Source: Syntrophobacterales bacterium
Lineage (GTDB): Bacteria > Desulfobacterota > Desulfobaccia > Desulfobaccales > 0-14-0-80-60-11
DNA: 32,942 nt
NCBI GenBank assembly: GCA_020060385.1
Contig: JAGVAH010000162.1
Location: forward strand, 1 to 32,942
Direction: 5' to 3'
The position numbers were made by a program, and so were the translations under genes. The notes under the pieces are model-generated. The model was not told where the DNA came from. It saw only the letters and a program-made list of their open reading frames with translations, and searched no databases. Positions within the stretch are counted from its first letter, which is position 1. The number at the start of each line of letters is the position of its first letter. This document shows, piece after piece, positions 7,327 through 15,201 of the stretch.

Positions 7327-8058
7327 CTAACCGCTTTGGGGCGGGTCTGATTCCTTGGCCTCGGCCTTGCGAAATACCAACCAGATCCATAGCTTGCCCA
7401 CCAAAATCACCCCTGCCGCAAAGACCGCCTCCATGACGTAGGTGAACCAGTGGGGGAGCCGGAGCCAGCCCGCCACCAGGGGGTCGGTGAAGATCAGTTC
7501 CCCGGACACCTTCCCCAAGACCGCGGCCCCGAGATAGATAATGATGGGATAACGGTCCATGAGCATGGACAGCAGGTTGCTGGTGAAGACCACGAAGGGG
7601 ATGGACAGGGCCAGGCCGAAGATCAGGAGAAAAAGGTTGCCATGGGACGCCCCGGCCACGGCCAGGACGTTGTCGGTGCTCATGGTGATGTCGGCGATGA
7701 CGATGAGCCACATGGCCTGCCACAGGGTCTTGGCCTCTTTGCCCCCTTCCTGCTCCGGCGCGCCCTCCAGGAAGAGCTTCACCGCGATCCAGGCAATGAG
7801 CAGCCCGCCCACAAGTTTGACCAAGGGTATATTCAACAATTTGGCCACGAAGAAGGTGAGGACCACCCGCAGGAGCACCGCGGCCCCCGCGCCCACGAAA
7901 ATACCCACCTGTCTCTGGGTGCGGGGCAGGGAGCGCACCGCCATGGCAATGACCACGGCGTTGTCCCCGGCCAGGATGAGGTCAATGATGACGATATTAA
8001 AGATGCCGACGCAAAAGGCCCAGTCAAGCTTGTCCAGTCCCCAGGCAGCCAGGTCCAT
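7327..8058 (-). CDS. TerC/YjbE-family integral membrane protein
   Basis: 243 aa with about seven hydrophobic segments. The two family signatures are present: DLILAGDNAVVIAMA (D32 and N33) and ADITMSTDNVLAVAG (D129 and N130), the acidic/Asn pairs thought to line the metal site. A soluble loop (about 99-112, rich in Glu and Lys) joins the two halves. Family members are implicated in manganese or other metal export, including loading of metal into secreted proteins. The ATG at 8058 follows a small putative exported protein by three bases, and the cytidylate-kinase-like gene follows. No yybP-ykoY manganese riboswitch could be recognised upstream. Confidence 0.9.
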   Translation of the reverse strand: MDLAAWGLDKLDWAFCVGIFNIVIIDLILAGDNAVVIAMAVRSLPRTQRQVGIFVGAGAAVLLRVVLTFFVAKLLNIPLVKLVGGLLIAWIAVKLFLEGAPEQEGGKEAKTLWQAMWLIVIADITMSTDNVLAVAGASHGNLFLLIFGLALSIPFVVFTSNLLSMLMDRYPIIIYLGAAVLGKVSGELIFTDPLVAGWLRLPHWFTYVMEAVFAAGVILVGKLWIWLVFRKAEAKESDPPQSG

Positions 8059-8061
8059 GGT

Positions 8062-8262
8062 TTACTCCCTAAATATTGGCATTACCGGGCATTCAATTCC
8101 CGCCGCAAGGCCGCCATGCGCCCCTGGGGTCGCCGGCCGGGCCCGCTGGTGGGGCGCGAAGGTTTGCACGCGGGGCTTGAAGGGGTTGAGGTCCCAGTCG
8201 GCGGACAGGAACGGCGTCCCCCCGGCCAGGAAGAGGACCCCAAATATGCTGATCTTTTTCAC
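8062..8262 (-). CDS. Possible small exported protein upstream of TerC gene
   Basis: 66 aa if started at GTG 8262, which has AAGGATAT about six bases upstream. The first 20 residues (MKK then ISIFGVLFLAGG) look like a signal peptide or membrane anchor; the rest is Pro/Arg/Ala-rich with no known domain. An upstream GTG at 8280 is possible. It ends three bases before the TerC start, which suggests translational coupling. CTGGG/CCCAG flanks the ribosome site (8262-8284 region) and could hide it in a hairpin. It may be a leader peptide and not a stable protein. Confidence 0.4.
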   Translation of the reverse strand: MKKISIFGVLFLAGGTPFLSADWDLNPFKPRVQTFAPHQRARPATPGAHGGLAAGIECPVMPIFRE

Positions 8263-8280
8263 TGGGATATCCTTCGTCAC

Positions 8281-8829
8281 CCAGGTTCACCGCCTCCCCT
8301 CTGGAGGAGGAGGCCGGACTAACAGCAGGGGTTCCTGCCCGGGACCTGAAATTCTTCCCGGGCATCTTCCTGAGTCATGAATCGTCATTGTATCAAAATT
8401 CCAGGGGGAAACCCGGGTTTTAGCCCAGGGGGGCCGGAAAAAGTGAAAATAAGCTCCACTCATCCATAATTATCCTAAAACGGGACTCCGGCCGAAAAGA
8501 AAGATAGACAAAATTTGTGCAATCCGGTTGCATAATCAAAAATTTCTGTAAAAATTATTTCAATAAAAATTTTAAAAACCCCGAAACTTGGAAAAGCGCC
8601 AACCTCTCCCTAAATTTCCCTGAAGCGGAAGGGGACTCAAGATTTACAGCTCATGGCTCACACTGGCCCCCTTGGTCTGGGCCTTTTTAGGGGGGCTATT
8701 TCTCCAAACCCCGGTGATTGTCCCTTGCCGCTCCTTGAGAGATCTCCGGGCCTTTGCCGTGACCCCCGCGCCCAACCGCCTGCGAAGGCATTAACCTCAC
8801 GATTTAATTCTAAATAAAGGGCAAAGACC
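8281..8829. other. Intergenic region between TerC operon and first C10 protease
   Basis: The left part is GC-rich with inverted repeats (CCCGGG at two points near 8337-8361; GCAGGGG/CCTGC). The centre (about 8450-8600) is strongly AT-rich and probably holds divergent promoters, but no -35/-10 pair with proper spacing was found. GGCCGGA and TCCGGCC near 8430 and 8490 form a long-range inverted repeat. A frame ending at TAA near 8793 reads like a membrane segment but has no start. Confidence 0.4.
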
Positions 8830-10812
8830 ATGAAAAGATTGTCAGGAAGGCTAGGTCTATGGTTGCTGGTCGGGCTTTTAGCGACCTCGCTGCTGGCCGT
8901 CAGCGGCGCCTGGGCCAAGCCCACCACCCCACAGCAGGCCCGCACCGCGGTGCTCAACTGGCTCGGCCTGGACGCCCTGCCCCTGGGCGCGGCCCTGGGC
9001 CGGCAGATCAAGGAAGTCCAAACCTTCTATCATGAGGGCGCGGCCGCCTATTACGTGGTGTATCTAAACCCTTCTGGAATGGTCTTTCTGCCCGCGGACG
9101 ACTTGGTGGAGCCCATCATCGGCTTCCTGCCCGAGGGTGTCTATGACCCCTCCCCCGCCAATCCCCTGGGGGCTTTGGTCAGCCAGGATATTCCCGGACG
9201 GGTCCTCCAGGCCCAGGCCCAGGAGGCCAAGGGGGTGGAGGCCCTGGCCCCTGAATCCCCCCAGATCAAGGCCCAGCGCAAGTGGGACTTGCTGACCCAG
9301 ACCACTAGCCTCAAGGCCTCGGAGTTCGGCGTCAGCAGCATCTCCGACGTACGGGTGGCCTCCTTCGTCCAGAGCCGGTGGTCCCAAACCACGGTGAGCG
9401 GCAGCGCCTGTTACAATTACTACACCCCTCCCAATAGTGCCGGGAGCGCCAGCAATTACCCCTGCGGCTGCGTGGCCACGGCCATGTCCCAGCTCATGCG
9501 CTACTGGCAATACCCCTCTGCCGGGATCGGCGTCAATGGCTTTTACATCAAATATTCTGGCTCATGGCATTATCATTATACCCGAGGCGGCGACGGCTCT
9601 GGCGGGGCTTATTCCTGGGGTAATATGGTCTTGGTTCCCAATGCCAGCACCAGTGCCACCCAGCGAGCCGCCATCGGCGCCCTTACCTACGATGCCGGCC
9701 TGTCGGTGAATATGCAGTATACAGCCAGTGGTTCGGGAACTGACACCCTCCAGGCTGCAGACGCTCTCGTCAACACCTTCCAATACGCCAATGCCAAAAA
9801 AGGCTATAACTCCGGGAGCAACCTCCCGGAAACCAATCGCAATGCCATGGTCAACCCCAATCTGCACGCCCGATATCCCATCCTCTTCGGCATTACCGGC
9901 GATCCTGGTGGCCACGCCATTGTCTGCGACGGCTACGGCTACAACGCCTCCACCATGTACCACCATCTCAATATGGGTTGGGCGAATTCGCTAAGTTCGG
10001 ACGCCTGGTACAACTTACCCACTATTGACCCGCCCCAAGGGACCTTTACCAGCGTCTATAAATGCGTTTATAACGTCTATCCCACCGGTTCCGGAGAGAT
10101 CATCGCCGGGAGAGTGACCAATGCCGGCGGCACTCCCCTGAGCGGCGCCACGGTGACCGCCGCCAGCGGGGGCAGCACCTATAATGCCCTGGCCCCAACC
10201 ACTGGCAGCGGCGTCTATGCCATCCCCAAGGTCCCCTCCGGCACCACTTTTACGGTCACCGCCAGCCTGGGGGGGTATGACTCCTCCTCCCGGTCGGTGA
10301 CCACGGGCACCAGCATCAATAACACCACCACCACCGGAAATAAGTCGGACATCAACTTTACCCTTAACCTCCCGGCCATCACCCTGAACCAGGCCCTGGA
10401 CAACACCCGGCTCAGTTTCAACACCAGCGGCAACGCCAACTGGCACGGGGAGAGCGCCACCTGGTACTACGGCGGCAGCGCCGCCCAGAGCGGGGCCATC
10501 GCCCATAGCCAATACACCGACTTGCAGACCACCGTGGTGGGCCCCGGCACCCTTTCTTTCTATTGGAAGGTCTCCAGCGAATCCGGCTATGACTTCCTGG
10601 ATCTCTATATCGATGCCACCAACACCAATTGGATCAGCGGCGAGATGGGTTGGCTGCAAATGACCGTCAGCATCCCCCCGGGCATCCATACCGTCACCTG
10701 GCGGTACAGCAAGGATACTAATACCGTTTCCGGCTCCGACTGCGGCTGGGTGGATAAGGTGGTCTATACCCGGAGCGGCCTAGCGCCGATACTCCCCCTC
10801 CTCCTTGAATGA
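8830..10812 (+). CDS. Secreted C10 (streptopain-type) cysteine protease, paralogue 1
   Basis: 660 aa. Signal peptide 1-29 (ends AWA). Residues 30-125 form a propeptide like the Spi/C10 pro-domain. The protease domain spans about 170-415, with the nucleophile C214 in CGCVATAMSQLMRYW, the histidine H362 in GGHAIVCDGYGY, and NMGW (382-385) supplying the conserved tryptophan. Residues 422-512 are a carboxypeptidase-regulatory-like beta sandwich (GRVTNAGGTPLSGATVT, GVYAIPKVPSG). Residues 515-648 form a jelly-roll-like domain (LSFYWKVSS, DCGWVDKVVYT). It ends in the hydrophobic tail APILPLLLE. The propeptide is probably removed after secretion. The ribosome site is AAAGGGCAAAG before ATG 8830. A close paralogue follows. 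Confidence 0.88.
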   Translation: MKRLSGRLGLWLLVGLLATSLLAVSGAWAKPTTPQQARTAVLNWLGLDALPLGAALGRQIKEVQTFYHEGAAAYYVVYLNPSGMVFLPADDLVEPIIGFLPEGVYDPSPANPLGALVSQDIPGRVLQAQAQEAKGVEALAPESPQIKAQRKWDLLTQTTSLKASEFGVSSISDVRVASFVQSRWSQTTVSGSACYNYYTPPNSAGSASNYPCGCVATAMSQLMRYWQYPSAGIGVNGFYIKYSGSWHYHYTRGGDGSGGAYSWGNMVLVPNASTSATQRAAIGALTYDAGLSVNMQYTASGSGTDTLQAADALVNTFQYANAKKGYNSGSNLPETNRNAMVNPNLHARYPILFGITGDPGGHAIVCDGYGYNASTMYHHLNMGWANSLSSDAWYNLPTIDPPQGTFTSVYKCVYNVYPTGSGEIIAGRVTNAGGTPLSGATVTAASGGSTYNALAPTTGSGVYAIPKVPSGTTFTVTASLGGYDSSSRSVTTGTSINNTTTTGNKSDINFTLNLPAITLNQALDNTRLSFNTSGNANWHGESATWYYGGSAAQSGAIAHSQYTDLQTTVVGPGTLSFYWKVSSESGYDFLDLYIDATNTNWISGEMGWLQMTVSIPPGIHTVTWRYSKDTNTVSGSDCGWVDKVVYTRSGLAPILPLLLE

Positions 10813-10854
10813 GGAAGCCGGGGGGCCAGCAACCTGCTGGGATTCCCCAACCCC

Positions 10855-10881
10855 AGGCCGGGCCCGGGCCCGGCCTTTTTT
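10855..10881 (+). terminator. Rho-independent terminator after C10 protease 1
   Basis: AGGCCGGGCC and GGCCCGGCCT form an almost perfect GC stem with no more than a few loop bases, followed directly by TTTTTT. It lies 43 bases past the stop codon, so the two C10 genes are separate transcription units. Confidence 0.85.
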
Positions 10882-10937
10882 ATCTGCCAAGCATCGCCTC
10901 GAGGAAGGCGTTGAGACCTCTGTGAAAACCTTATTCC

Positions 10938-11011
10938 TGGTCAGGCTGAGGGAGCGAACCCACCGAAGATCCTCATAAATCCGAGATCCTGCCCTTTCCT
11001 CAGGATGACAG
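10938..11011. repeat. Dispersed palindromic repeat, family A, degenerate copy 3
   Basis: GGCTGAGGGAGCG, then CCACCGAAGATCCTC, a middle ATAAATCCGAGATCCT and the end CCTCAGGATGACAG keep the order of the 242-329 and 3460-3520 elements with several changes. From 11012 to 11270 there are only further inverted pyrimidine/purine stretches (for example ATCCCC with GGGGGT near 11108-11138), and no gene. Confidence 0.55.
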
Positions 11012-11270
11012 AATGGTTTGGAGCAGAGGACTTGAGTGCCTGGAAAGTTATGAAACCTCTACAAAATGCCGAATAATCAATATGAACCCCTCTGGCCGTC
11101 TTCTTATCCCCACCCTTGCGGAAGGAGGATGGGGGTGATTATTCTGGTCATGCCTCAACCTTATCCCCCTCCTCCAACCCCCGCCGCCAAGGGAGGGGGA
11201 GTTATCATGGCCCTTGAGTAAGGTATGTCCAGGATACTTCAATACTTGGGGCGATACGAAGTTCCCCTGA

Positions 11271-11306
11271 CAAACAATTCTTTGTTTGCCGGCGAAATGG
11301 TATAAT
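11271..11306 (+). promoter_or_regulatory. Promoter with overlapping palindromic operator, C10 protease 2
   Basis: A perfect -10 TATAAT is at 11301-11306. Seventeen bases upstream is TTCTTT (11278-11283), a weak -35. The -35 is embedded in the perfect inverted repeat CAAACAA-ttct-TTGTTTG (11271-11288), a typical place for a regulator to bind. The start codon is about 50 bases downstream of the -10. No matching motif was seen before paralogue 1. Confidence 0.55.
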
Positions 11307-11358
11307 TGGCTAATATTCTAACTTCCTCCCTTAAATGCGGGAAATGAGGTCTCCAGCC

Positions 11359-13371
11359 ATGAAAAGGCGGTCAGGGATTCTGGCTGTTGGGCTGGCCATC
11401 TGGCTTTTAGCAGCCGCGCTGCTGGCCGTCAGCGGCGCCTGGGCCAAGCCCACCACTCCGGAGCAGGCCCGGACCCTGGTCCTGAACTGGCTCGGCCTGG
11501 ACGCCGCGCCTCTGGGCGCGCGCCTGGGCCGGCAGATCAAGCAAGTCCAAACCTTCTATTATGAAGGCGCGCCAGCCTATTATGTGGTCGACCTGAAACC
11601 CCAGGGACTGGTCTTGGTGCCGGCTGACAACCTGGTGGAGCCCATCATCGCCTTCCTGCCGTCAGGAAAATTTGACCCCTCCCCCGCCAACCCCCTGGGG
11701 GCCCTAGTGAGCCGGGATCTTCCGGGGCGGATCCTTAAGGCCCGGGCTTTGGAGGCCAAGGGTCTGGAGTCCTTGGCCCCTGGCAATCGCCACCTCAAGG
11801 CCCGGCACAAGTGGAACTGGCTGTCGAAAAAACCCGCCGCCGCCACGGAGGCTACGGAGCTTGGAGTAAGCGGGGTCTCCGACGTGCGGGTGGCCCCCTT
11901 TGTCCAGAGCCGCTGGTCCCAAGATACGGTGAACGGCCAGGCCTGCTACAATTACTACACCCCCCCTTATGCTGCTGGCAACGCCAACAACTATGTCTGC
12001 GGCTGCGTGGCCACCGCCATGGCCCAGTTGATGCGCTTCTGGCAGCATCCCGCGGTTGGAATTGGACAGGTCTATTGTACTTACTATGTCACCAATGGAA
12101 TCCCTCAAGTTACTAAAACCTATCATGCTTATACCCGGGGCGGCGATGGTTACGGCGGGGCCTATGACTGGGCCAACATGGTGTTGGACCCTGAAAACTC
12201 CGGAGTCGACGAGACCCAGCGGCAGGCCATCGGCGCCCTCACCTGGGACGCGGGCCTCTCGGTCCGTATGGAATATGCCGCTGCTGGCTCCGGCGCCTAT
12301 ATGGAATATGTGGGGCCGGCCCTCACCGGCACCTTCGGATATAGTAACGCCAAATACGGGGAAAGCTGGCCCGGCGACCTCCCCACGGACAACCGCAATG
12401 CCATGGTGAACGCCAACCTGCACGCCGGGTACCCCGTTATCCTGGGAATTTATGGGTACCTGCCGGGGGGCCATGCCATCATTTGCGACGGTTACGGCTA
12501 CAATGCTTCCTCCACCATGTACCACCATCTTAACTTGGGGTGGGCCGGCAGTGACGACGCCTGGTATAATTTGCCCACGGTTGACACCTCCATAGGCACT
12601 TTCACCACTTTCGATTCCTGTGTCTATAACGTCTATAAACCCGGAACGGGGTCCGGTGCCGGGGAGATCATCGCCGGCCGGGTGACGGATGCCGGCGGCA
12701 GCCCTTTAAGCGGGGTCACGGTGAGCGCCACCGGGGGCTACTCCACCACCACCAACGCCAACGGCATCTATGCCCTGGCCCAGGTGCCCGCCGGCACCAC
12801 TTATACGGTCAGCGCCAGCAAGACCGGATATACCTTCACCTCCCAGACGGTGGCCACCGGTTCCAGCACCGATGGCACCACCACCACCGGCAATAAGTGG
12901 GGCATAGACTTTGCGGGCACCGGGTCCCCCGTCATCACCCTGAACCAGGCCCTGGACAACACCCGCCTGAGCTTCAACACCAGCGGCAGCGCCAACTGGT
13001 CCGGGGAAAGCACCACCTCCTACTACGGCGGCAGCGCCGCCCAAAGCGGCGCCATCACCCATGGCCAATACACCCAGTTGCAGACCACCGTGGTGGGCCC
13101 CGGCACCCTCTCCTTCTATTGGCAGGTCTCCAGCCAGGCCGACTATGACTCCCTGGAGGCGTACATCGATTCCACCTGCACCAATCGGATCAGCGGCGAG
13201 GTGGATTGGACCAAGGTGACCCTAACCATCACCGAAGGCATCCATACCGTCACCTGGAAGTACAGCAAGAATGGCTCTGTCAGTTCCGGCTCCGACTGCG
13301 GCTGGGTGGATCAGGTGGTCTATACCCGGAAGGCCGATATAGCCCCGGTGCTCCCCCTTCTCCTTTATTAA
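11359..13371 (+). CDS. Secreted C10 (streptopain-type) cysteine protease, paralogue 2
   Basis: 670 aa from ATG 11359, chosen because it aligns with the MKR start of paralogue 1 and has GAGG upstream; in-frame ATGs at 11335 and 11344 would add eight or five residues. The order is the same: signal peptide ending AWA, propeptide (about 31-120), C10 domain with C216 in CGCVATAMAQLMRFW and H372 in GGHAIICDGYGY, LGW tryptophan motif, carboxypeptidase-regulatory-like domain (about 437-520), jelly-roll-like domain, and the tail APVLPLLLY. The ends are very similar to paralogue 1 at DNA level, while the segment before TRGGDG differs in length, so the copies have diverged mainly around the active-site cleft. 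The target is unknown; degradation of proteins or peptides outside the cell is likely. Confidence 0.88.
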   Translation: MKRRSGILAVGLAIWLLAAALLAVSGAWAKPTTPEQARTLVLNWLGLDAAPLGARLGRQIKQVQTFYYEGAPAYYVVDLKPQGLVLVPADNLVEPIIAFLPSGKFDPSPANPLGALVSRDLPGRILKARALEAKGLESLAPGNRHLKARHKWNWLSKKPAAATEATELGVSGVSDVRVAPFVQSRWSQDTVNGQACYNYYTPPYAAGNANNYVCGCVATAMAQLMRFWQHPAVGIGQVYCTYYVTNGIPQVTKTYHAYTRGGDGYGGAYDWANMVLDPENSGVDETQRQAIGALTWDAGLSVRMEYAAAGSGAYMEYVGPALTGTFGYSNAKYGESWPGDLPTDNRNAMVNANLHAGYPVILGIYGYLPGGHAIICDGYGYNASSTMYHHLNLGWAGSDDAWYNLPTVDTSIGTFTTFDSCVYNVYKPGTGSGAGEIIAGRVTDAGGSPLSGVTVSATGGYSTTTNANGIYALAQVPAGTTYTVSASKTGYTFTSQTVATGSSTDGTTTTGNKWGIDFAGTGSPVITLNQALDNTRLSFNTSGSANWSGESTTSYYGGSAAQSGAITHGQYTQLQTTVVGPGTLSFYWQVSSQADYDSLEAYIDSTCTNRISGEVDWTKVTLTITEGIHTVTWKYSKNGSVSSGSDCGWVDQVVYTRKADIAPVLPLLLY

Positions 13372-13417
13372 AGCGATACTCCCTGGGTAAGGGCGCACCC
13401 CGTGCGTCCTCAGGTTG

Positions 13418-13441
13418 AAGGCGGACCTGCGGGTCCGCCTT
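13418..13441 (+). terminator. Hairpin terminator after C10 protease 2
   Basis: AAGGCGGACC-tgcg-GGTCCGCCTT is a perfect 10-4-10 stem, 46 bases past the stop, followed by the broken T-run TTGCCTTTT. The stem also resembles the GGGCGGAC repeat at 6467-6488. Confidence 0.6.
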
Positions 13442-13539
13442 GCCTTTTCCAGGGCCCTTACGGGGGCCCCTTGCCAGCTCCGACCTTGTGCAATTTTTAA
13501 CTTTCTTTGTCTATACATTAAAAATTATAAAAAGTGCTT

Positions 13540-13567
13540 TATAATTAGATCGGTTCTACCGATCTAA
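13540..13567 (+). promoter_or_regulatory. TATAAT box abutting a 10-3-10 palindrome
   Basis: TATAAT at 13540-13545 lies in AT-rich DNA and runs directly into TTAGATCGGT-tct-ACCGATCTAA (13545-13567), a perfect inverted repeat. The palindrome would cover the transcription start, as expected of a repressor operator. No good -35 is seen. It is upstream of the small 13692 gene and the flavodoxin-like gene. Confidence 0.5.
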
Positions 13568-13691
13568 GAGTTATATGGAAAGGTGTTGGTTGTTGGCGGA
13601 AAACTGGGCTGCTTTGAGATCACACTGCTCAACCTCCATCCGTATCCGGCCTCCTTAGCCGGCACCGCGCATGATGAGGGGGGTGATGATC

Positions 13692-13907
13692 ATGGGAGAG
13701 ATTATTGATTTCCACCTGACCAAAAGATCCATTTACCGGGCCGCAATCAAGGAAATGGAGCAGATGTACCGGCTCTCTTGCGGCGGCACTGACCCCATCG
13801 TGGATGAGGCTTCCAGGGAGATGTTTGAACGAGGGGAGATCGACGAAGTGAAATGGCTGAGCTGGGAAGGGTATTGTCAAAATGTCTTGAATATGCTGGA
13901 AGAATAG
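13692..13907 (+). CDS. Small protein of unknown function
   Basis: 71 aa from ATG 13692 (MGEIIDFHLTKRSIYRAAI). In-frame ATGs at 13671, 13674 and 13686 are possible; 13692 is preferred because GAGGGGGGT sits about eight bases upstream. The protein is acidic and probably helical, with a Met/Glu-rich middle and the ending LNMLEE. It has two cysteines and no signal peptide or known domain. It lies 43 bases before the flavodoxin-like gene and behind the palindrome at 13545-13567, so the two are probably co-transcribed. Confidence 0.6.
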   Translation: MGEIIDFHLTKRSIYRAAIKEMEQMYRLSCGGTDPIVDEASREMFERGEIDEVKWLSWEGYCQNVLNMLEE

Positions 13908-13950
13908 CATATGGAAAAAGAAGCCCTATGACCTTTCCCGGGAGGAAGCC

Positions 13951-14517
13951 TTGAAAATCGTTGCGGTCTTGGGAAGTCCCCGCCCCCAGGGGAACAGTGC
14001 CACTTTGGCCTCGAAGTTTCTGGATACCGCCAGGGAATTGGGCGCGGACATCCAGGTGTTTTCTGTAAACCAGATGGATTTTCAGGGGTGCCAGGGCTGC
14101 GGCACCTGTAAGACCAAAACCGAGGCCTGCGTCCTGGAGGACGATCTGGCCCCCGCCCTGGCAGCCGTCAAGGCCGCGGATGTCCTGGTCCTGGCCTCCC
14201 CGGTGTACTTCGGGGACTTAAGCGGCCAGTTGAAATGCTTCTTTGACCGCACTTATTCGTACATCGATGCCGATTTCAGCAGCCGGGTGCCTGGAGGCAA
14301 GACCGCGGTCATGGTCCTGGTCCAGGCGAATCCCGACGAAGCCCAATTTAGCGACATCTTCCCCCGCTACCAGCGGTGGCTGAGCTTTTTCGGCTATGCT
14401 CCGGTCTTTTTGCTCCGGGCCACCGGCGCCAAGAACCTGGGGGATATTGCGCAGCAGGCCCCGGTGCTGGAGGAGGCCGCGTCCCTGGCCCGGAAGGTGA
14501 TGGCCAAGTTATTCTGA
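13951..14517 (+). CDS. Flavodoxin-like / NADPH-dependent FMN reductase family protein
   Basis: 188 aa. The start is TTG 13951, five bases after GGAGGA. The flavin phosphate loop is GSPRPQGNSATLA (residues 8-20), and SPVYFGDLSGQLKCFFDR (83-100) is the second conserved flavin-contact segment of this family. CQGCGTC (47-53) is a compact cysteine cluster like that of iron-sulfur flavoproteins, although the spacing CxxCxxC with C60 may not be enough to prove a [4Fe-4S] centre. It should be a cytoplasmic electron-transfer or reductase protein using FMN. It converges on the VapC gene with only 17 bases between stops. Confidence 0.85.
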   Translation: MKIVAVLGSPRPQGNSATLASKFLDTARELGADIQVFSVNQMDFQGCQGCGTCKTKTEACVLEDDLAPALAAVKAADVLVLASPVYFGDLSGQLKCFFDRTYSYIDADFSSRVPGGKTAVMVLVQANPDEAQFSDIFPRYQRWLSFFGYAPVFLLRATGAKNLGDIAQQAPVLEEAASLARKVMAKLF

Positions 14518-14534
14518 GGACGGGAATATGGGGG

Positions 14535-14975
14535 TTATATCAGGTCTGCGGGGGTTATCATGAAGGGATTTATCACCAAAAGGTCCCCCACCTCCATTCC
14601 TGCCTGAAAATCCTCGCTTAATAGATACCGGCATCCTGCAGCCTGGGCCGCGGCCGCAATTAAAGCGTCCCACCAGGAAACACCATAGCGGTCCTGAATG
14701 AGCCAGGCCCCCTCCAGGATGCGCGTATCCACTGGCAACGGCTGCCAGGACAGCAAGACCCTTACGTTTCTACGGGCAGCGTCCGGCGCCAACCCCGGGT
14801 CCAACTTGGTAGTAACGGTGACATAGAATTCTTGGAGCACCTGATAGCTTAAGCGCCCTGTCCGCCTCTCCCAAAGCGCCGCCATCCAGGCGGAGGCCCT
14901 GGCCTGTTTCTCCGGTTCCGACGCGTCCCGCCAGCATACCAGCACGTTGGTATCCGCAAACATCTTAGCGCTCAT
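14535..14975 (-). CDS. vapC: VapC-type PIN-domain toxin
   Basis: 146 aa. The PIN ribonuclease carboxylates are visible: D8 in FADTNVLV, E49 in LQEFYVTV, D103 in WWDALIAAAA, and E121/D122 in LLSEDF. Together they would bind Mg2+ and cut a specific RNA, often a tRNA. It overlaps the antitoxin gene by 11 bases, the standard toxin-antitoxin arrangement, so its translation should be coupled to that of the antitoxin. The start is ATG 14975; a second ATG at 14963 is possible. All key residues are present, so it should be active. The gene symbol is by family. Confidence 0.88.
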   Translation of the reverse strand: MSAKMFADTNVLVCWRDASEPEKQARASAWMAALWERRTGRLSYQVLQEFYVTVTTKLDPGLAPDAARRNVRVLLSWQPLPVDTRILEGAWLIQDRYGVSWWDALIAAAAQAAGCRYLLSEDFQAGMEVGDLLVINPFMITPADLI

Positions 14976-15195
14976 GCAGATCTTCCCGTCTGGGATAGGG
15001 GGTCCCGGGCTTTTTCAAAACCCTGGGCTTTTCAGCGAGAAACTCCTCCATGGCCAGGAGGTATGCCTCTTCCGCCTGCATCTTTTCCTTGAGCATCTCC
15101 CCCACCAGCCGGGAGACGCTGGTGTTCTGCTCCGCCGCCCTGATCCGGGCCCAGCGGGCCACCTCTTCCTCCAGGGTAATGGTGACATTTTTCAT
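14965..15195 (-). CDS. vapB: VapB-type ribbon-helix-helix antitoxin
   Basis: 76 aa from ATG 15195. The first 45 residues (MKNVTITLEEEVARWARIRAAE, then TSVSRLVGEML) form a ribbon-helix-helix DNA-binding unit: one beta strand and two helices. The charged C-terminal part (LAEKPRVLKKPG) would wrap the toxin. A longer frame to 15234 is rejected because the promoter runs through it. No ribosome site precedes the ATG. The -10 element ends seven bases before it, so the mRNA probably begins at or next to the A of ATG. The protein should repress its own promoter through the palindrome at 15204-15220. Confidence 0.85.
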   Translation of the reverse strand: MKNVTITLEEEVARWARIRAAEQNTSVSRLVGEMLKEKMQAEEAYLLAMEEFLAEKPRVLKKPGTPYPRREDLHER

Positions 15196-15201
15196 AACAC
15201 A

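Noticed and set aside
8059-8440. yybP-ykoY manganese riboswitch ahead of terC
   Set aside because: The GGGGAGUAG box and the paired conserved loops of that class are not present.
8640-8793. Open frame reading as a membrane segment ending in TAA
   Set aside because: No start codon in frame and no similarity I could recognise; probably chance in GC-rich DNA, or at most a decayed gene end.
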